Below are positions 1 through 12,085 of a DNA stretch of 64,000 bases, piece after piece. The translations under genes and the position numbers were made by a program. The stretch spans positions 53,497,239 through 53,561,238 of the forward strand of contig NC_133903.1 in NCBI RefSeq assembly GCF_964199755.1. The letters run 5' to 3'. The stretch's first letter is position 1. The number at the start of each line of letters is the position of its first letter. Source of the DNA: Larus michahellis. Its lineage: Eukaryota > Chordata > Aves > Charadriiformes > Laridae. The notes beneath the pieces were generated by a model. That model had not been told where the DNA came from, ran no database searches, and saw only the letters and a program-made list of their open reading frames with translations.

Positions 1-533
1 CAAGAGGGACATTGAGGTGCTGGAGCGTGTCCAGAGGAGAGCGACCAGGCTGGTGAGGGGTCTGGAGACCAGGGCATGTGAGGAGAGGCTGAGGGAGCTG
101 GGCATGTTTAGCTTGGAGAAGAGGAGGCTGAGGGGAGACCTCATTGCCCTCTACAGCTCCCTGAAAGGAGGGTGGAGAGAGGTGGGTGTTGGCCTCTTCT
201 CCCAGGGGAATAATGACAGGACCAGAGGAAATGGTCTGAAGCTGCGGCAGGGGAGGTTTAGGTTAGATATTAGGAGGAATGACTTTACTGAAAGAGTGGT
301 CAGGCCCCGGAACAGCCTGCCCAGGGAGGGGGTTGGGCCACCATCCCTAGAGGTGTTTAAGAAACGTCTAGATGTGGCACTTCAGGGCATGCTCTAGTGG
401 CAGAGATTGTAGGTTGTTGGGGTTTTTTTTGTTTGTTTGGTTGGTTTTTGTGTGTGTGTGTGTATGGTTGGACTCGATGATCTCAAAGATCCTTTCCAAC
501 CATGAAGGTTCTATGATTCTATGATTCTATGAT
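1..533 (+). mobile_element. CR1 LINE 3' end (copy 1)
   Basis: The open stretch 17-397 encodes the C-terminal tail of the CR1 reverse transcriptase, with the arginine-rich segment typical of the chicken repeat 1 family. It is followed by a short untranslated region with a GT run (about 449-463) and the typical CR1 end, where GATGATCTCAAAGATCC precedes several ATTCTATG units and no poly(A). The window starts inside the element. It is the duplicate of the CR1 at 15170-16302 and was present before the segmental duplication. Confidence 0.93.
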
Positions 534-1974
534 TTTTGTCTTTGGTTTTTAAGCACACTTAAGCATGAGCCTGTGGAGATGCACGTGTTCCCCTGCACTG
601 ACATGAGATGTTCCACTCAAAAAATAAACAAATTAATGCCTCCTTCGTTTGTGGTATGGGATCATTACCTTTAAAAATGGGGGAGGCAGTGGGGGCGTTC
701 CCAACAGATTTTTTTTTAAAAAAAAAAAGAAGAAAAATAGGATTATTTCAATCATTTCTTCTCTCTGTGAGTAGGGAAGGGAACTCTAAAGTAACAGGGA
801 AAGGCAAGTTTGAAATGGAAGATGGAAGGGATCAACATTTGTTTGCTAAGCTGGTGCAAATAATACAAACAGTACCCACATACCAGGGGTCAGACCTACA
901 GCAAAGCGATAAAAAAAATGGAGAGAAGCCAGTGTTTAGTCCTGCATGGCTTTGGAAACTTCATAGGTGAAAAAAAAGTCCACAGATCTTTTATGTTTTC
1001 TCTTTTAGAAAGGAAAAAACACCACCACGGGAGCCTATAACTGCGAAACATTAATTAAAAATGCAATAGGATTAAAATGATCAGTTAGAAGGACGGCTCA
1101 TTGACAAAATCCCTGTGTGCCCGGCGTGGCGGGGATGTGATGTGCAAAGGACTCTCCCATGTGGCACAAATCTGCCACTGCACAGCGATTGCTTTGTAAC
1201 GCGGCAAAGGCGGTTAATGCCAGAGATGGAGGCTAAAGACAGTGGAAATGAAGCTTGATTTAATCCTGTTTCCCTGTTAACTATTCAGTATCCTACATGC
1301 GCGCACACAGAAGAGTCACTTACGAGTGACTTAAAAGTGAGAAGAAACAAAACCAATCATCTTTGCTGTGACTAGATTCCAAACAAAAGCACGCAGGAGA
1401 CAGCCCTTCTAAGCATTAATGCTCGGTCACGTTAAATCGAAAAAAATCTCTGCAAGTTTCATATTTAATTAACTCTTTTCCAAAGAGACCCTGGTGTGGG
1501 CAGAAGCAGTGTCTCCATCGCAGGGGGTGCCATGCCCCCAGCCCACCTCCTCAGCCCCATGCTATGGACATGCCCCTCGTGCCCGGCCACCGATCTTCAG
1601 GAGAAGCGGAAGGGACGGGGGCGAGCTCGTGACTTCCCACCGCAAAGCCTCTGCGCCGACGTTTCCTTCCTGGCAGCCAGCAGTGAGCCGCCACGGGCAC
1701 GACCCTTCCGACACTTTCTGCTGCTTCTCGTTCTGTTGGGCTTCAGCTGACGCGCAACCGCGCGCAATTATTTTTTTTGCCACTTTTCTTTCCCATTGTG
1801 TATTTTACTACCACAGATCTTTTTCGATAAACCTTTCCTGCTCGTACAATTGCAATACTGCATTTTTATAGCCATGGCATGGATGCTGTGGCTCCTCATG
1901 CCATCCCACTTGGGCCGGCCTATGATAGAACCTGCTTCTACTACGCTGTAGCCTCCTAACTAAAATTTCCATAT
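534..1974. other. Gene-free stretch downstream of gene A
   Basis: This is AT-rich intergenic DNA duplicated at about 16303-17741. A short open frame at 608-970 is broken in the other copy by a change in the length of an A run near 715, which argues against coding function. A second open frame at 1494-1871 is intact in both copies but resembles nothing I recognise. An ATTAAA on the minus strand near 1464 could serve as a distant polyadenylation signal for gene A. I saw no AATAAA closer to the gene. Confidence 0.6.
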
Positions 1975-2222
1975 AATGGCTTTAAACTAAAGGAGGGTAG
2001 ATTTAGACTAGAAATAAGGAAGATAGTTTTTACAATGAGGATGGTGAAACACTGGCCCAGGTGGCCCAGAGAGTGGGTGGATGCCCCATTCCTGTAAACA
2101 TTCAAGTTCTGGTTGGATGGGGCTCTGAGCAACCCGATCGAGTTGAAGATGTCCCTGCCCATGTCAGGGGGGGTTGGATTAGATGACCTTTAAAGGTCCC
2201 TTCCAACCCAAACTACTCTATA
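1975..2222 (+). mobile_element. CR1 LINE 3' fragment (copy 1)
   Basis: A degenerate CR1 tail. The text 'aaaggagggtagatttagac' is followed by 'gtggatgccc' and by 'gatgacctttaaaggtcccttccaaccc'-type 3' sequence, the order found in CR1 3' ends. It lacks open frames. It lies 0.7 kb downstream of gene A's stop codon and is duplicated at 17742-17989. Confidence 0.85.
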
Positions 2223-2881
2223 CATGTATGAGATAAAAAAACGCATGATCATGCTGTGAGGATCTCTATTTCCATTGCAAAACAGCAACACGGTGGTGTG
2301 GGGTAAAGCGGGGAACGCATACGAAACAAAGGCCGAGGCCACCTGAACCTCAGGATTGGCCTTGGCCCCCTGGAAGTCCAAACTGGCGCTGAGACATGAA
2401 CCCAGAGCTTCTACGTCCAAGGCCAGCTGCTCCACTGACCAGGGAGACCTCAGAAAACACCAGCCCGTGGCCATTCAGGGTGCTGCAGATGTAAGGGTTG
2501 TGTAATGGTCTCTGAGTGGTGGACGTATCCCCTGTGGAAGAACCACTGTGGCCCCAACTATGCCCATGGTTTTTCAGCTGGAAGACACCTTACTGGGAGG
2601 TGTTAACAGTGGAAATGAAGTAATAAGGCTTTTAAATTCATGCATTTTGTCAAACTGATAGAGGGGAGGAGGCAGGAGGTGAAGGGAAGAGCCCCAAGGG
2701 TTGTCCTCATTGCAGTGTGCAGGATGTGGCCCTCCTGCCCATTCCACTGCCACCTGCGTGTTGGTGGGTGCTAGATGCCCCATCATTTTAGCCCAAAATC
2801 TGCGGGGCAGATGGGAGAAGGGACACTTTCTGGCTTGAGGAGGGCTGAAGCTGTGGGGTGCGGGGTGGCCCTACGCCAGCC

Positions 2882-5800
2882 TCAGTCGCGAGGCAGCGCT
2901 TGGATCTGGAAGGGCTTTGGGCAGCACGTGAGGCTGAGCGTGAAGGCGAAGGTCAGTGTGGTGGCCGCCGGCACCTGGAAGGTGAACTTCTGCAGGAGGG
3001 CTGTGAAGAAGATGAAGAGCTTGGTCCTGGCGAGCTGCTCCCCGGGACAAGCCCGCTTGCCTGGAAAAGGAGCAAAAATAACCCTGCCGAGTCCCGAGCG
3101 AGCTTCAACCGCCTCTCGGGCTCCTCTCGCGCACGCCGCATTGCACAAGCTGTGGGAGCTTTTCTTCCTCGAAAGGTTAGGTGGCAATGTTCACCCACAC
3201 ATTTTGCAGAAACCTTCCCCAGAAGTTTGCTGCTGAGCAAACTGCGACGGCTGCTCGGATAGACTAAGAGAGGAAACTAGGCAAAAAAAAAAAAACATTT
3301 ACGCAGCTTGCGCAAGAGGAAAAAGCCTTATTTTTTTTCATCCTACAATAACAAATTGATTTCCCTCCTGCTCTGAGCAGTCAGCATTAACTGTTACTGG
3401 GATTTTCACCATGGGGATGGGCTGAAAGCCGGACAAGGAGCAGTACCCCCTACTCTGGAGTGGGTGTCTTGGGGAAAAAATAAGCTTTGCAAAAAGGAAA
3501 ACCATCTCCCCATCCATCATCCTACCTGCAGAGAAGGGCAGAAAAGCCTCCCGCCTCCTGTACTGGCCGTTTTCCAGGAAATGTTCAGGATTAAAGGTGT
3601 CTGGAGTCTCCCACACGTTTTTGTCAAACATTATCGAAGTCAGGCTGGTCATCAGGGTGGTGCCCTGCAAGAGGTGGAGAGAACGGGTGATTATGCGAAG
3701 GAGAAGAGCCGACATGTTGTCAGACTAGTTTATTATTAGCTCTGTTCCACACACAATGTAAACTACATTTTTTTTTGAGGGCAAAATGTTTTTTCGTAAG
3801 CTATGTAATTAAATTAGGGTGAAAGCCTACAGGATTGTTCACTTCTGTGCTCCTCTATATATCACCATAGTGTTGATCCGTACCTTGCGCTGCTGTCACC
3901 GGCGATGTTCATATAAACCACCTTTAAATTGACAACGTTGTGTTCCCATAGGAATTTGAAGCAATTTAACTGAATAATTTTCAATTGATCCGCTTTATTG
4001 AGCTTTTTTAAAAAAAGCTGATCTGGTTTATCTCCACAACCTCCACCAGAAAAACAAAAATATTTTAATCAGTGTGGAGCAAATTGCCCGGGTTTTTTTC
4101 TTTTTAATTTTCCTTGATGAAACCAATCATATACATGGAAGAGACTAGGTATATCTAAATCTCATATTTGCTTTCATAATGCCAGAACTGTGTGTTCATA
4201 TCAACATCTATTACCTGGCTTTTATCAACGGCTACTTTTAATAGATAATTGTTAATACCCAAACTGTTTGCATTCCTATGTTTCTTGGCCCTCTATTCCC
4301 ATAATGCTTGGAGGACGTCTTGTATAAGATTTAAGGGATAAACCTTGTAAAACTGAAAATTTTCACAATTCTCCTCCACAAGGAGGTGAGACCCATAGGA
4401 GGAAGGCTTCTATTTTCTATATAACTGTGATATTTCTATAAGATCCTGCTGGTTGGTTCCTCTCCAGGTGAGATCTGGGACTTGGGCCATGAAGACCTCT
4501 CTCTGGTGGGGCAATGGGAGAGCTGGTGGTCTCCACATACTTTGGGCAGGTGGAAGCCTGCCAAGATGGTGTCGCTGGTGGACATCTTGGGCACTCCCAG
4601 CGGCACAACGTTGCCCATCCGCAGGACCTCACTCAGCACCGCGCTGGTGTATGGCATGTTCTCCTTGTCGGCCATGGTGGGCTGGCGGGACTGGCCGATC
4701 ACCGTGTCGATTTCGAGCTGCACTTTCTCTACGGAAAGCAAAAAAAAAAAAAGAATATCTGTGCTCAAAAGGTTCCCAATAAGAAACTTAGGGCTTAGGC
4801 ACGTCCAATGTGGAGTAAAGATGGACATAGCTCCATTTTCTGAGTTTTGCTTATCTGACTTTGGGCTAAACGAAGGACCCATCAGTGTTCCTACCTTGAA
4901 TGCGGGGGTACGCAGCCATGTAGAGCAGAGCCCAGCGGATGGCGGTTGCTGTTGTCTCAGTCCCCGTTAAGAAGAGGTCCAGAGTGGAGCACAGCAGGTT
5001 TTCCTCATGGAAATATGAGCTGGTGTCACCCTTAAACTTGGGGAAAAGCATAGCAATGAAAACTCTTATTAGGGAGGCGATGCTTTCAAGAACCCAGTCC
5101 AATACATAAGTCAAGTCCTGCTGCTATTTTATTATCCATCACCCCTGGGCTTGGAAATTTCTACCCCTTACTTTCATTGAATTTCAAGGCCTGTGAACAG
5201 CTTTGAAAGACACCCTATTTGCTGTAGAGTGACTTTTGAAAGCAGGTAGCGTTTTTAAATGTGAAGTTTCACAATAGCAAACACAGGCCTGTGAGCTCTC
5301 ATAGAAATGTGAACATGTTCCCCGAGAGTCCTCCTACGCCACATGACAGAATGAAAAATGGAAGAAGACAAAGTGTAAATACTTTCAAATGAAAAAAAAA
5401 AAAAAATCAGTATGTTTTCAAAGTGATCAGGCTCCTGCTGTTGCTAAAAAGTTTGAGTTTGACGGGGAAGAGGTAGGGAGGAGAAGGCAACGCAGGAGGC
5501 ATGGGCTCCTGTGACAAAACAGCTTTGAGTCCCGTCTGTTCATTTCTTGGGTTAAGATTTAGGTGGCTTTAGGTATTTCTCTCTTACTTTTTCTATTTCC
5601 TGCAGGTAACAGTCAATATAATCTCCTGCCTCGGACTGGTCCAAATCCTCCTTGTGCTTTGCGATCACTCCCTTCAAAAAATATTGAAGTTTCTCCTGGT
5701 GCCTGAAGATTTTCCTAAAGGGTCCTGGTAGCCATCTCATGATCAAAGGAAAAGCATTATACAGCTGGTGAGAAATCAAACAGAGCAAAAGAGCATTTCT

Positions 5801-8800
5801 TGAGTTGAAAAAAAAAAGCAGGTACCACAGTTGAGATGATAGTACAATTTTTTAGCTCTGCTTGCTACCAGGAAACAAATCAGTTTTGCTGCAAAGGTCA
5901 GTTTAGTTACACAGATGTAAACAAGTACAAACGAGATACGAATTGGCCAGATGTTTTCTGCTGATCAGGTTCTCTAATATTGGCTGGCCAAAGCTGTCAC
6001 CAGAGTCATAAGGCGGCCACCAGAGTCATAAATCAGCGTGGATGAAGAGGAGCCCCTTGGTGCTGGGATCTGTGGAGGGGACAGAGATCAGACCTGGCCC
6101 ATGGTGTGTGGCCATGCAGAATGGCTAGGGGCAGTCTGTCCCCAGATCCACCTGCTTGCGTCAGAAACCTGGACTCTCAGATGGTTTTGTCCTAAATAAA
6201 AGCTATTTGAGAAACTGTTTGGGAGAGGGGTAGGGGAAAAGAAGGGAACTTTCACCGACAGTGCTACTAATTGACTCTTCTTTTTGTAGAAACATAGATA
6301 TTTTTAAGGTTTTTCCACTGCTCTTCAGTTATGTTCAGGCATGAGATTGCTTTTACAACCCTGCAGTGGTTTTTCTCCGTGACCCTCAACAATTTTAACT
6401 TGCTTCCTTACTTTCCTGATGGATTTTGTGTATAAACCCAGTCTAAGGTAAAACAATACTCGTGGTCATTTCCCTTATAACATGACTCTTTTTCTACAGG
6501 GAAAAGCAGATTACATCTGCTTAGAAACTCCAGTTTCCGAGCTCTTACACGCAGCTGAAGGTAGAAAAGCATCCGACCGGTTTTACCTGGCCCCAGAAAC
6601 TTCCCATGAGCAGCAGCATTTCTGCCAGTGAATGCAGTAATTCCTGGAAACGGTTGTCATGGTAGTCAAAGCGGTTCCCAAAAGTTATGGAACAGATGAT
6701 GTTCGAAACAGCACTGTTAATTTTGTAATGAGGGTCAAATGGTTGTCCTGGAGGAAACAAAGTGAAAGACAGCTTGCTTTTTTTTTCTTTAAAATCTCAG
6801 TCTAACCCACGTGCTCTACCACATCAACAGTTGGGAAGTTGGGGTGAGACCTTACTTATTTTTCACCTATGGTGATGCTAAGGCTTCACCCCCTGTCTTG
6901 GGGTCCCCACCACCCCCATCACCTCCAGTGTCCCATTGGAGGTTGGATGTGTGCCACAACATCCGTCCTCTGAGGACATCCCCTCCCGTCTCCAGCTCAG
7001 GCTATTGGCACACACCAACGTTAGCACAGAGCTGCCGAAGCAGGGTTTGAACTGTTTTCCAGGGAAAACAACCAGTAGGATGCCACGCTATGGCTGTCGG
7101 GTTTGCATGCTCCAAAATGGCTTTGGTGCCAATTTTAAATGCCAAGAGAGGGTCCCTTGAAGCTTAGCCTGGGGCAGGGAGCCCAGGACTAACCACACTG
7201 CAAAAATGCCATTGCACTGGCCTCTAACTGTCCACCACAAAGAAATAAAGTGGGATGGGAGAGAAGGGAGAGGGTGAGGATTGCACGTCTTTGCGGCTGC
7301 CTATAAAGTCCAGCACGATCTCACATGGCCCATAGATATGGTGCACATCATAACTCCTAAAAATCTCAAAAAGAAGTGTGGTGTGACGTTTGTCACATCC
7401 GCATTTCTTGGGAGAACTACCAAGCTGAGACCACCATCTCCTAGGGCACGTTTAGGCAACCTGGAGAGCTACTTGCCATGATACGAGAGACTAACACCAG
7501 TAACTGATCCAGTCCAGCCCTGAGCTGCTGTCGCTACGCGTGGGAGCATCGCTTTGGGATGCAAGGCACTGCGCGCAGGGCTGCTCATCTCTCCGCTCTT
7601 CAAGAAAGTAATTAAACCGGGCTGGTGCTCAGATATTAGAGTGACGGACATGATCACTATTTGTCATTACTAATGGGAAGAAAGGCCCAAACCAGCAGCT
7701 TAATTAGTTTATTGATTAGGACTATAAAGGACTATAATCAATTGGCAACATGAAGTATTTGGCCTGTTCAGTGCAACGGCAATTAAAATGGAGCAAGTTC
7801 AGTATATAATTTCACAATTCCTATTTAGATCTTTCTTGTTTACTATATATAGCTCCATAGAATTATCTAAACCCCATCTGCTTCTATTTAAAGCTGAAGT
7901 GCAACATCACCCATGTACCAACATACAAATTATTCTTACTAATATCCCTCTGGCAGTTCTTAAAAGCTGGACCATAAAAGAGCAAGGCACACGCTTCATC
8001 TGTGCACGATACAAAAGGAAAGCCTGACTAAACAAGTTTTAAAATACTTTGCGAAACCAAGGACAAGCAGAGGTTAACTAAGCCTCGGAGCATACGTGCC
8101 TGATAGCAGGAGAGCTGCGTTTATTCCTCCGCAGAATACAGGAGAGACTTTCTTAGCTATATAAACATGCGAGCTTTAGCAAACGCCTAGTATCTATTTG
8201 CTTAATATTAATAAGGAAGAACTAAAATAGGAGGCCTGAAGTCTAAAAGAAGTGCCGAGAGGCACAGTCTGGAAGTGTAGGATAGAGATTTGAGCTATCG
8301 AAGAAATATTTTGCACGTTAGGAGCTGCATTAGAGTAAAAGTTTCACTTCTCATCATTAATTTAGCTGGAAGCTTTGGGCACGGTGCTGTACCTTAACCG
8401 CCCACCTTTCTCCTCCTCGATCGTCTCCACAAGGTACCGGCTCTCCTCTTGCACTTTTTCCTCAAAACTTACAGCAATGCTTTTCAGAGTTGCTGCAGCA
8501 AACTTCCTCTGTTGCCTCCAGATATGCCCGTTTGATGATATGAGCCCTGCAGGTGGAAAAAGACAAGCGAACGAACCTCACTCTGGGTCACGTATGAGCG
8601 ATAGGATTCAGAAATGGCCCTTTGTCTTGAACGAAAACCCCAAACCAAAGCAAACAAACCCCGCAGACGTTGAAAAACCATGGCTTTGCCTGGGAATTAA
8701 AATTCAAGAGTAATTGGCTCATGCCAAAGATCTAGCTTTATGGATTTGCTGTAATCTGCTACTTTGTCACTTTGCGTGGGAAAAAAAGGTGTAAGCCAAA

Positions 8801-10971
8801 ATACTATAAGTACTATCACGCTGTTGGCAGAGCTGCAGGCAGGAGCACCATACCCCGTCTCTGGAGCTATATGCAACCCAGGGGAGGAAAAGTAAAAGAG
8901 AAATTAAAACCAAGGGGAAACTCTTCAAGTGTATCGATCGCTGGGCAGCTTGCGCTTATTTCTCCTCTTTCATCAGGACCTGACTTTGATCCCATCATCA
9001 TCCCTAAGTCCCAGAGAGATTAAAATGTACATCTGTGAGATTATTAGACTCAATTCAATTCTTGTCTTCCTCTCTGCAAGCTTTTACGGGTGCAGTTACC
9101 AAGGACTGAATTCAGCCTCTTTCACTCTAATTGTTATCATTGCAAATAGACGAAAAAGAAATGTACCAAAATCGCCATAGCTGTGCTTACCAAAGCCTCT
9201 AAATATTTCTTGGAGAAGTGGAATATTTGGCCGATCTACAAATATTTCAGCCTGGTGGACAAGCGCTTCTCTCACCATTTGGTATCCGTTGACTACCACA
9301 AAAGTCAGACTTCCAAACTGCACGCTGAAGATGTTCCCGTACCGACCAGTAAGCTGGAAGAGAGTTCATCGCCCTCTGAGAGCAAGAAGATGGAGATTTT
9401 TCAAAACTCACCTGGACAAGGCCTCAAGAAATGGTTTATAACTTTGAATTTAGTCCTGCTGGGAGCAAGGGGACTTAAGAAAAACCCAAACCCAAGACTG
9501 CAGGTCACATCCAACCTAAACTAGTCCGTGAAGGTTGGAGATGGTGTAAAAAATGTTAGAGAGGTGTGGTGTGGGAGAGATGGTTTGCTTATATTTGTTA
9601 ACAGGTATGACCCGGGTTTCACCAGGCGGTTGCATCAATTTAACTTGTAAAAAGGACATTAGTTGCTTTGTAACTGATGGGCATCTGCTCCATCTCTTTT
9701 CATTACAGGAAGGGTACAAGAGCTGAAGGCACTTGTCCTTGCATGGACTTTGCTGGCATTATTGTCTCCTGTGCAGTGTTCAACTCACGATGTATAAGAG
9801 CAAAGGGTGATCATATAATGTCTTGTGCCCCACTCTAGCAAGGAGCTCAGGCCATCCTCTTCTTAATATGAGTCTACATGATAGGACACACATGATCATC
9901 CTGAACTGCCATGGTGACTCAGAAAACCAGTCTGGGGACCAAATGGGTGTCTCAGTCGTTGTGTGAATGTAAATGAATGTGACTGATTTTATTAATAATA
10001 ATTGTGTGCGTTGACAAAATATCCTGAGCATGCTGCCTCAGCCTTCCCCAAGGGTCCCCCTGGGGATACCCGTGCTTGTAGCCTGTGAAAACCCAGGGTA
10101 GGTAAGCTGGTGTCAGCCTGCTAAGTAAAACCATGAGACAAATAGTCCCTAGAAAGGGTATTTGCAACCAGCAAGTCAGAACTTTTCCTTTCGCGTTTTC
10201 AGAGAAGCATACTCAGCACGTATAAAATGTCACTCTCTTGTTGGCATTAGTGGGATTCAAAGCTCTGGAAACCTTTCCAGAGCAATCGCTGCCTCCTTCT
10301 GTGATGTAGGAGAAGCCACAGGGATGCTTAACTCAGGGTCTTAAATGTTTGTTTTAGATGTAATGGGGCAAATCATTGGCCTCTGGCCAAAGACAATGAC
10401 AATACAATTTCCAGAGGTGATATTCACAGTCCAAACCGTTCATTTGCCACACAGCACTTGCCATCCCTCCCCCAGCCTGGCCCAGCACCTCCAAACCCTT
10501 CCTGAGCTCCAGCAGAAAATGGTCGGGGTGGGAAGAAAGAGGAGGAGAACGTAAATCTTCCTCCATTACAAGTTTCTTTCCCGTTGAACCTTCCTACTCC
10601 CATGGAAGAGGAGGTGATAGTAAGAGATAAAACCAAGAAGGGGCGTCCCTCATGCATGGGTATTATATAGCTAGTCCTTCAGCCCTTGCTTCACAGGCTT
10701 GGTGACAAAAGTCACTGAAGAGGTAAAATATTGTTAGTAGAAGAAATGCCCATGGAGCTCTTACCTTCTGCAGCTCAAGATGGAGGGGCTGCTTAAAGTC
10801 CACAAAGGTTCCCACGAGAGGAAAGAGCCGTGGCCCTGGAGGGAAATTCTTGGGACGTCTCTTTTTCACAAGGTCAATAATCAAAAGAAACGTGACCAGA
10901 ACCACCAAAACAGTCTGCCCATTCAGCTTTTCCAAGAAAGAAACAAAATCAGGCCAAAACCGAAGCTCCAT
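2882..10971 (-). CDS. CYP2J19: Gene A: cytochrome P450 CYP2J, complete, nine exons (probable CYP2J19 copy)
   Basis: An ER-membrane heme monooxygenase of family CYP2J. Exons in gene order: 10765-10971, 9191-9353, 8406-8546, 6587-6747, 5588-5764, 4895-5036, 4541-4728, 3526-3664, 2882-3060. All introns are GT-AG with matching phases, giving 498 residues (human CYP2J2 has 502). Exon 1 holds the hydrophobic membrane anchor and the FPPGP hinge. Seen motifs: C-helix WRQQR (133-137), I-helix TGTETT (307-312, Thr where Ala or Gly is usual), K-helix ExxR (364-367), heme loop FSAGKRACPG with Cys444 as ligand. The start ATG is at 10969-10971; an in-frame GTG 18 bases upstream is not a plausible eukaryotic start. 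Odd points: exon 3 is three codons shorter than gene C', and residue 453 is Lys where gene B and the CYP2 family have Glu. The CYP2J call is firm. The CYP2J19 symbol, and thus a carotenoid 4-ketolase role, rests on synteny and memory. Confidence 0.9.
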
Positions 10972-12085
10972 CTTGGCTGATGAACTCACAGATTTTCATC
11001 CCAGGAAGGGACTTGGTGCTGGTGTTATATTTGCTCAAACAGGAGTAAGAAAAGACTAAAAAGAAAATGAAACAAGTTAAGATGCTGATAGCTTATTGGG
11101 GGCAGGACTTGCCATGGGTGAGCTGCTTTCCTATATACAGCTAGTGCCAGACCACCTGCTGAATAACTAATTTTAAACACTGGGATCTCCAAAACCAACC
11201 CCAAAACCTCAAATGTTTGGCCAAACAAAAGCAATCTTGCAACACTTAAGCTTTACATCTCTGCCAACTCCCTAATTTTCTTACGGAAGAATATTTCTCC
11301 CTTCTGCCCTTAACAAGGAGCTCCTTTATACAGACACCTAGCTGGGATTATAAGCATTACAAACATTTGAGGTTAGGTGAAAGCAGCTTACTTGGCTAAT
11401 TACATACAGTGGGAGTTGCATAATTTAAAAAACGGTAAGGCATCTGAGGTGATGGACACCATACAAGTCGTTAAGGGGCTGATCCTGTTAAGTGCTAAGC
11501 ACCGTCTGCGAAGGGCTGAATGCCTTCAGCGCCCACCAAAGCCTGCCCGGCTTGGCCAGAGCCAGCAGGTGAAGTTCAGAAGCACTGCGAGAGCCCAGGG
11601 CTCTGCCCAGCCACTTAAATGAGAGTTAAAGGAGCTTAATTGCGAGAGTGAGAACATAGGCTCACGCCCCTGCCAGCTAAAGGAGAGATTGGAATTTAGG
11701 CATTTAAATCTCCTGGGTTCTCCGAAAATCTCCTTCGAATAAAGCTTCGCTCAGTCCTGGGGGAAGGCTGCAGTGGACTGACCTTTGTGACCATGAATCA
11801 ACCTCATGTCGCTTGCCAATATTTTAGCTACATCTTGTTTCCAGCTTTTTTTTTCTTTTTTATTTTAAGGGATTTACTTTGCAAAAAAAATTTGGTATTC
11901 TCTAGTCTTTCACCGCTCTTAAAAGCTTTGCTGTCCATGTCTTTCATAACCTTCATGACTACAGTGCCAGCAGGAGCACACACAGGCTGTATGTCAGACC
12001 CGCACCTTAGTTATTGCAGGAGTTCCTTTAAAGGGTAATACCTATCTGCAACCCAACGCTTCTTGGTTTGAAATATTATTTACAG
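10972..12085. other. 5' flank of gene A shared with gene B
   Basis: About 1.1 kb of upstream DNA, nearly identical to 26702-27815. It contains the likely core promoter and no coding exon. Beyond 12085 the flanks of the two genes are unrelated, so this block is the largest cis-regulatory region the two paralogues can share on their 5' side. Confidence 0.8.
11025..11099 (-). promoter_or_regulatory. Candidate core promoter of gene A (TATA-like and CCAAT)
   Basis: On the gene strand an AAATATAA element (11025-11032) lies about 55 bases before the start codon, and a CCAAT box (11095-11099) lies about 65 bases further upstream. This is the usual order and roughly the usual spacing of a TATA/CCAAT promoter and would give a short 5' UTR of about 30 bases. 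Placement is by motif only. Confidence 0.4.

Larger units (their letters stand above)
1..12085. repeat. Tandem segmental duplication, copy 1 (left part cut by window edge)
   Basis: This stretch matches 15769-27815 almost base for base. The offset is 15768 at the left edge, 15767 around 1494-3060, 15768 from 3338 to about 4740, 15732 after a 36-bp indel in intron 6 of the P450 gene, and 15730 after a 2-bp change near 6000. Introns, a CR1 relic and intergenic DNA match as well as the exons, so this is a recent DNA-level duplication and not just similarity between family members. The match ends abruptly at 12085, inside remnants of another P450 exon. The true left end should lie about 3.7 kb outside the window. 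An assembly artefact is possible but less likely, because the junction is clean and gap-free. Confidence 0.95.

Noticed and set aside
608-970. Open frame of about 120 codons, partly present again at 16535-16738
   Set aside because: The two copies differ in frame because of a change in an A run, which a real coding region would not tolerate.
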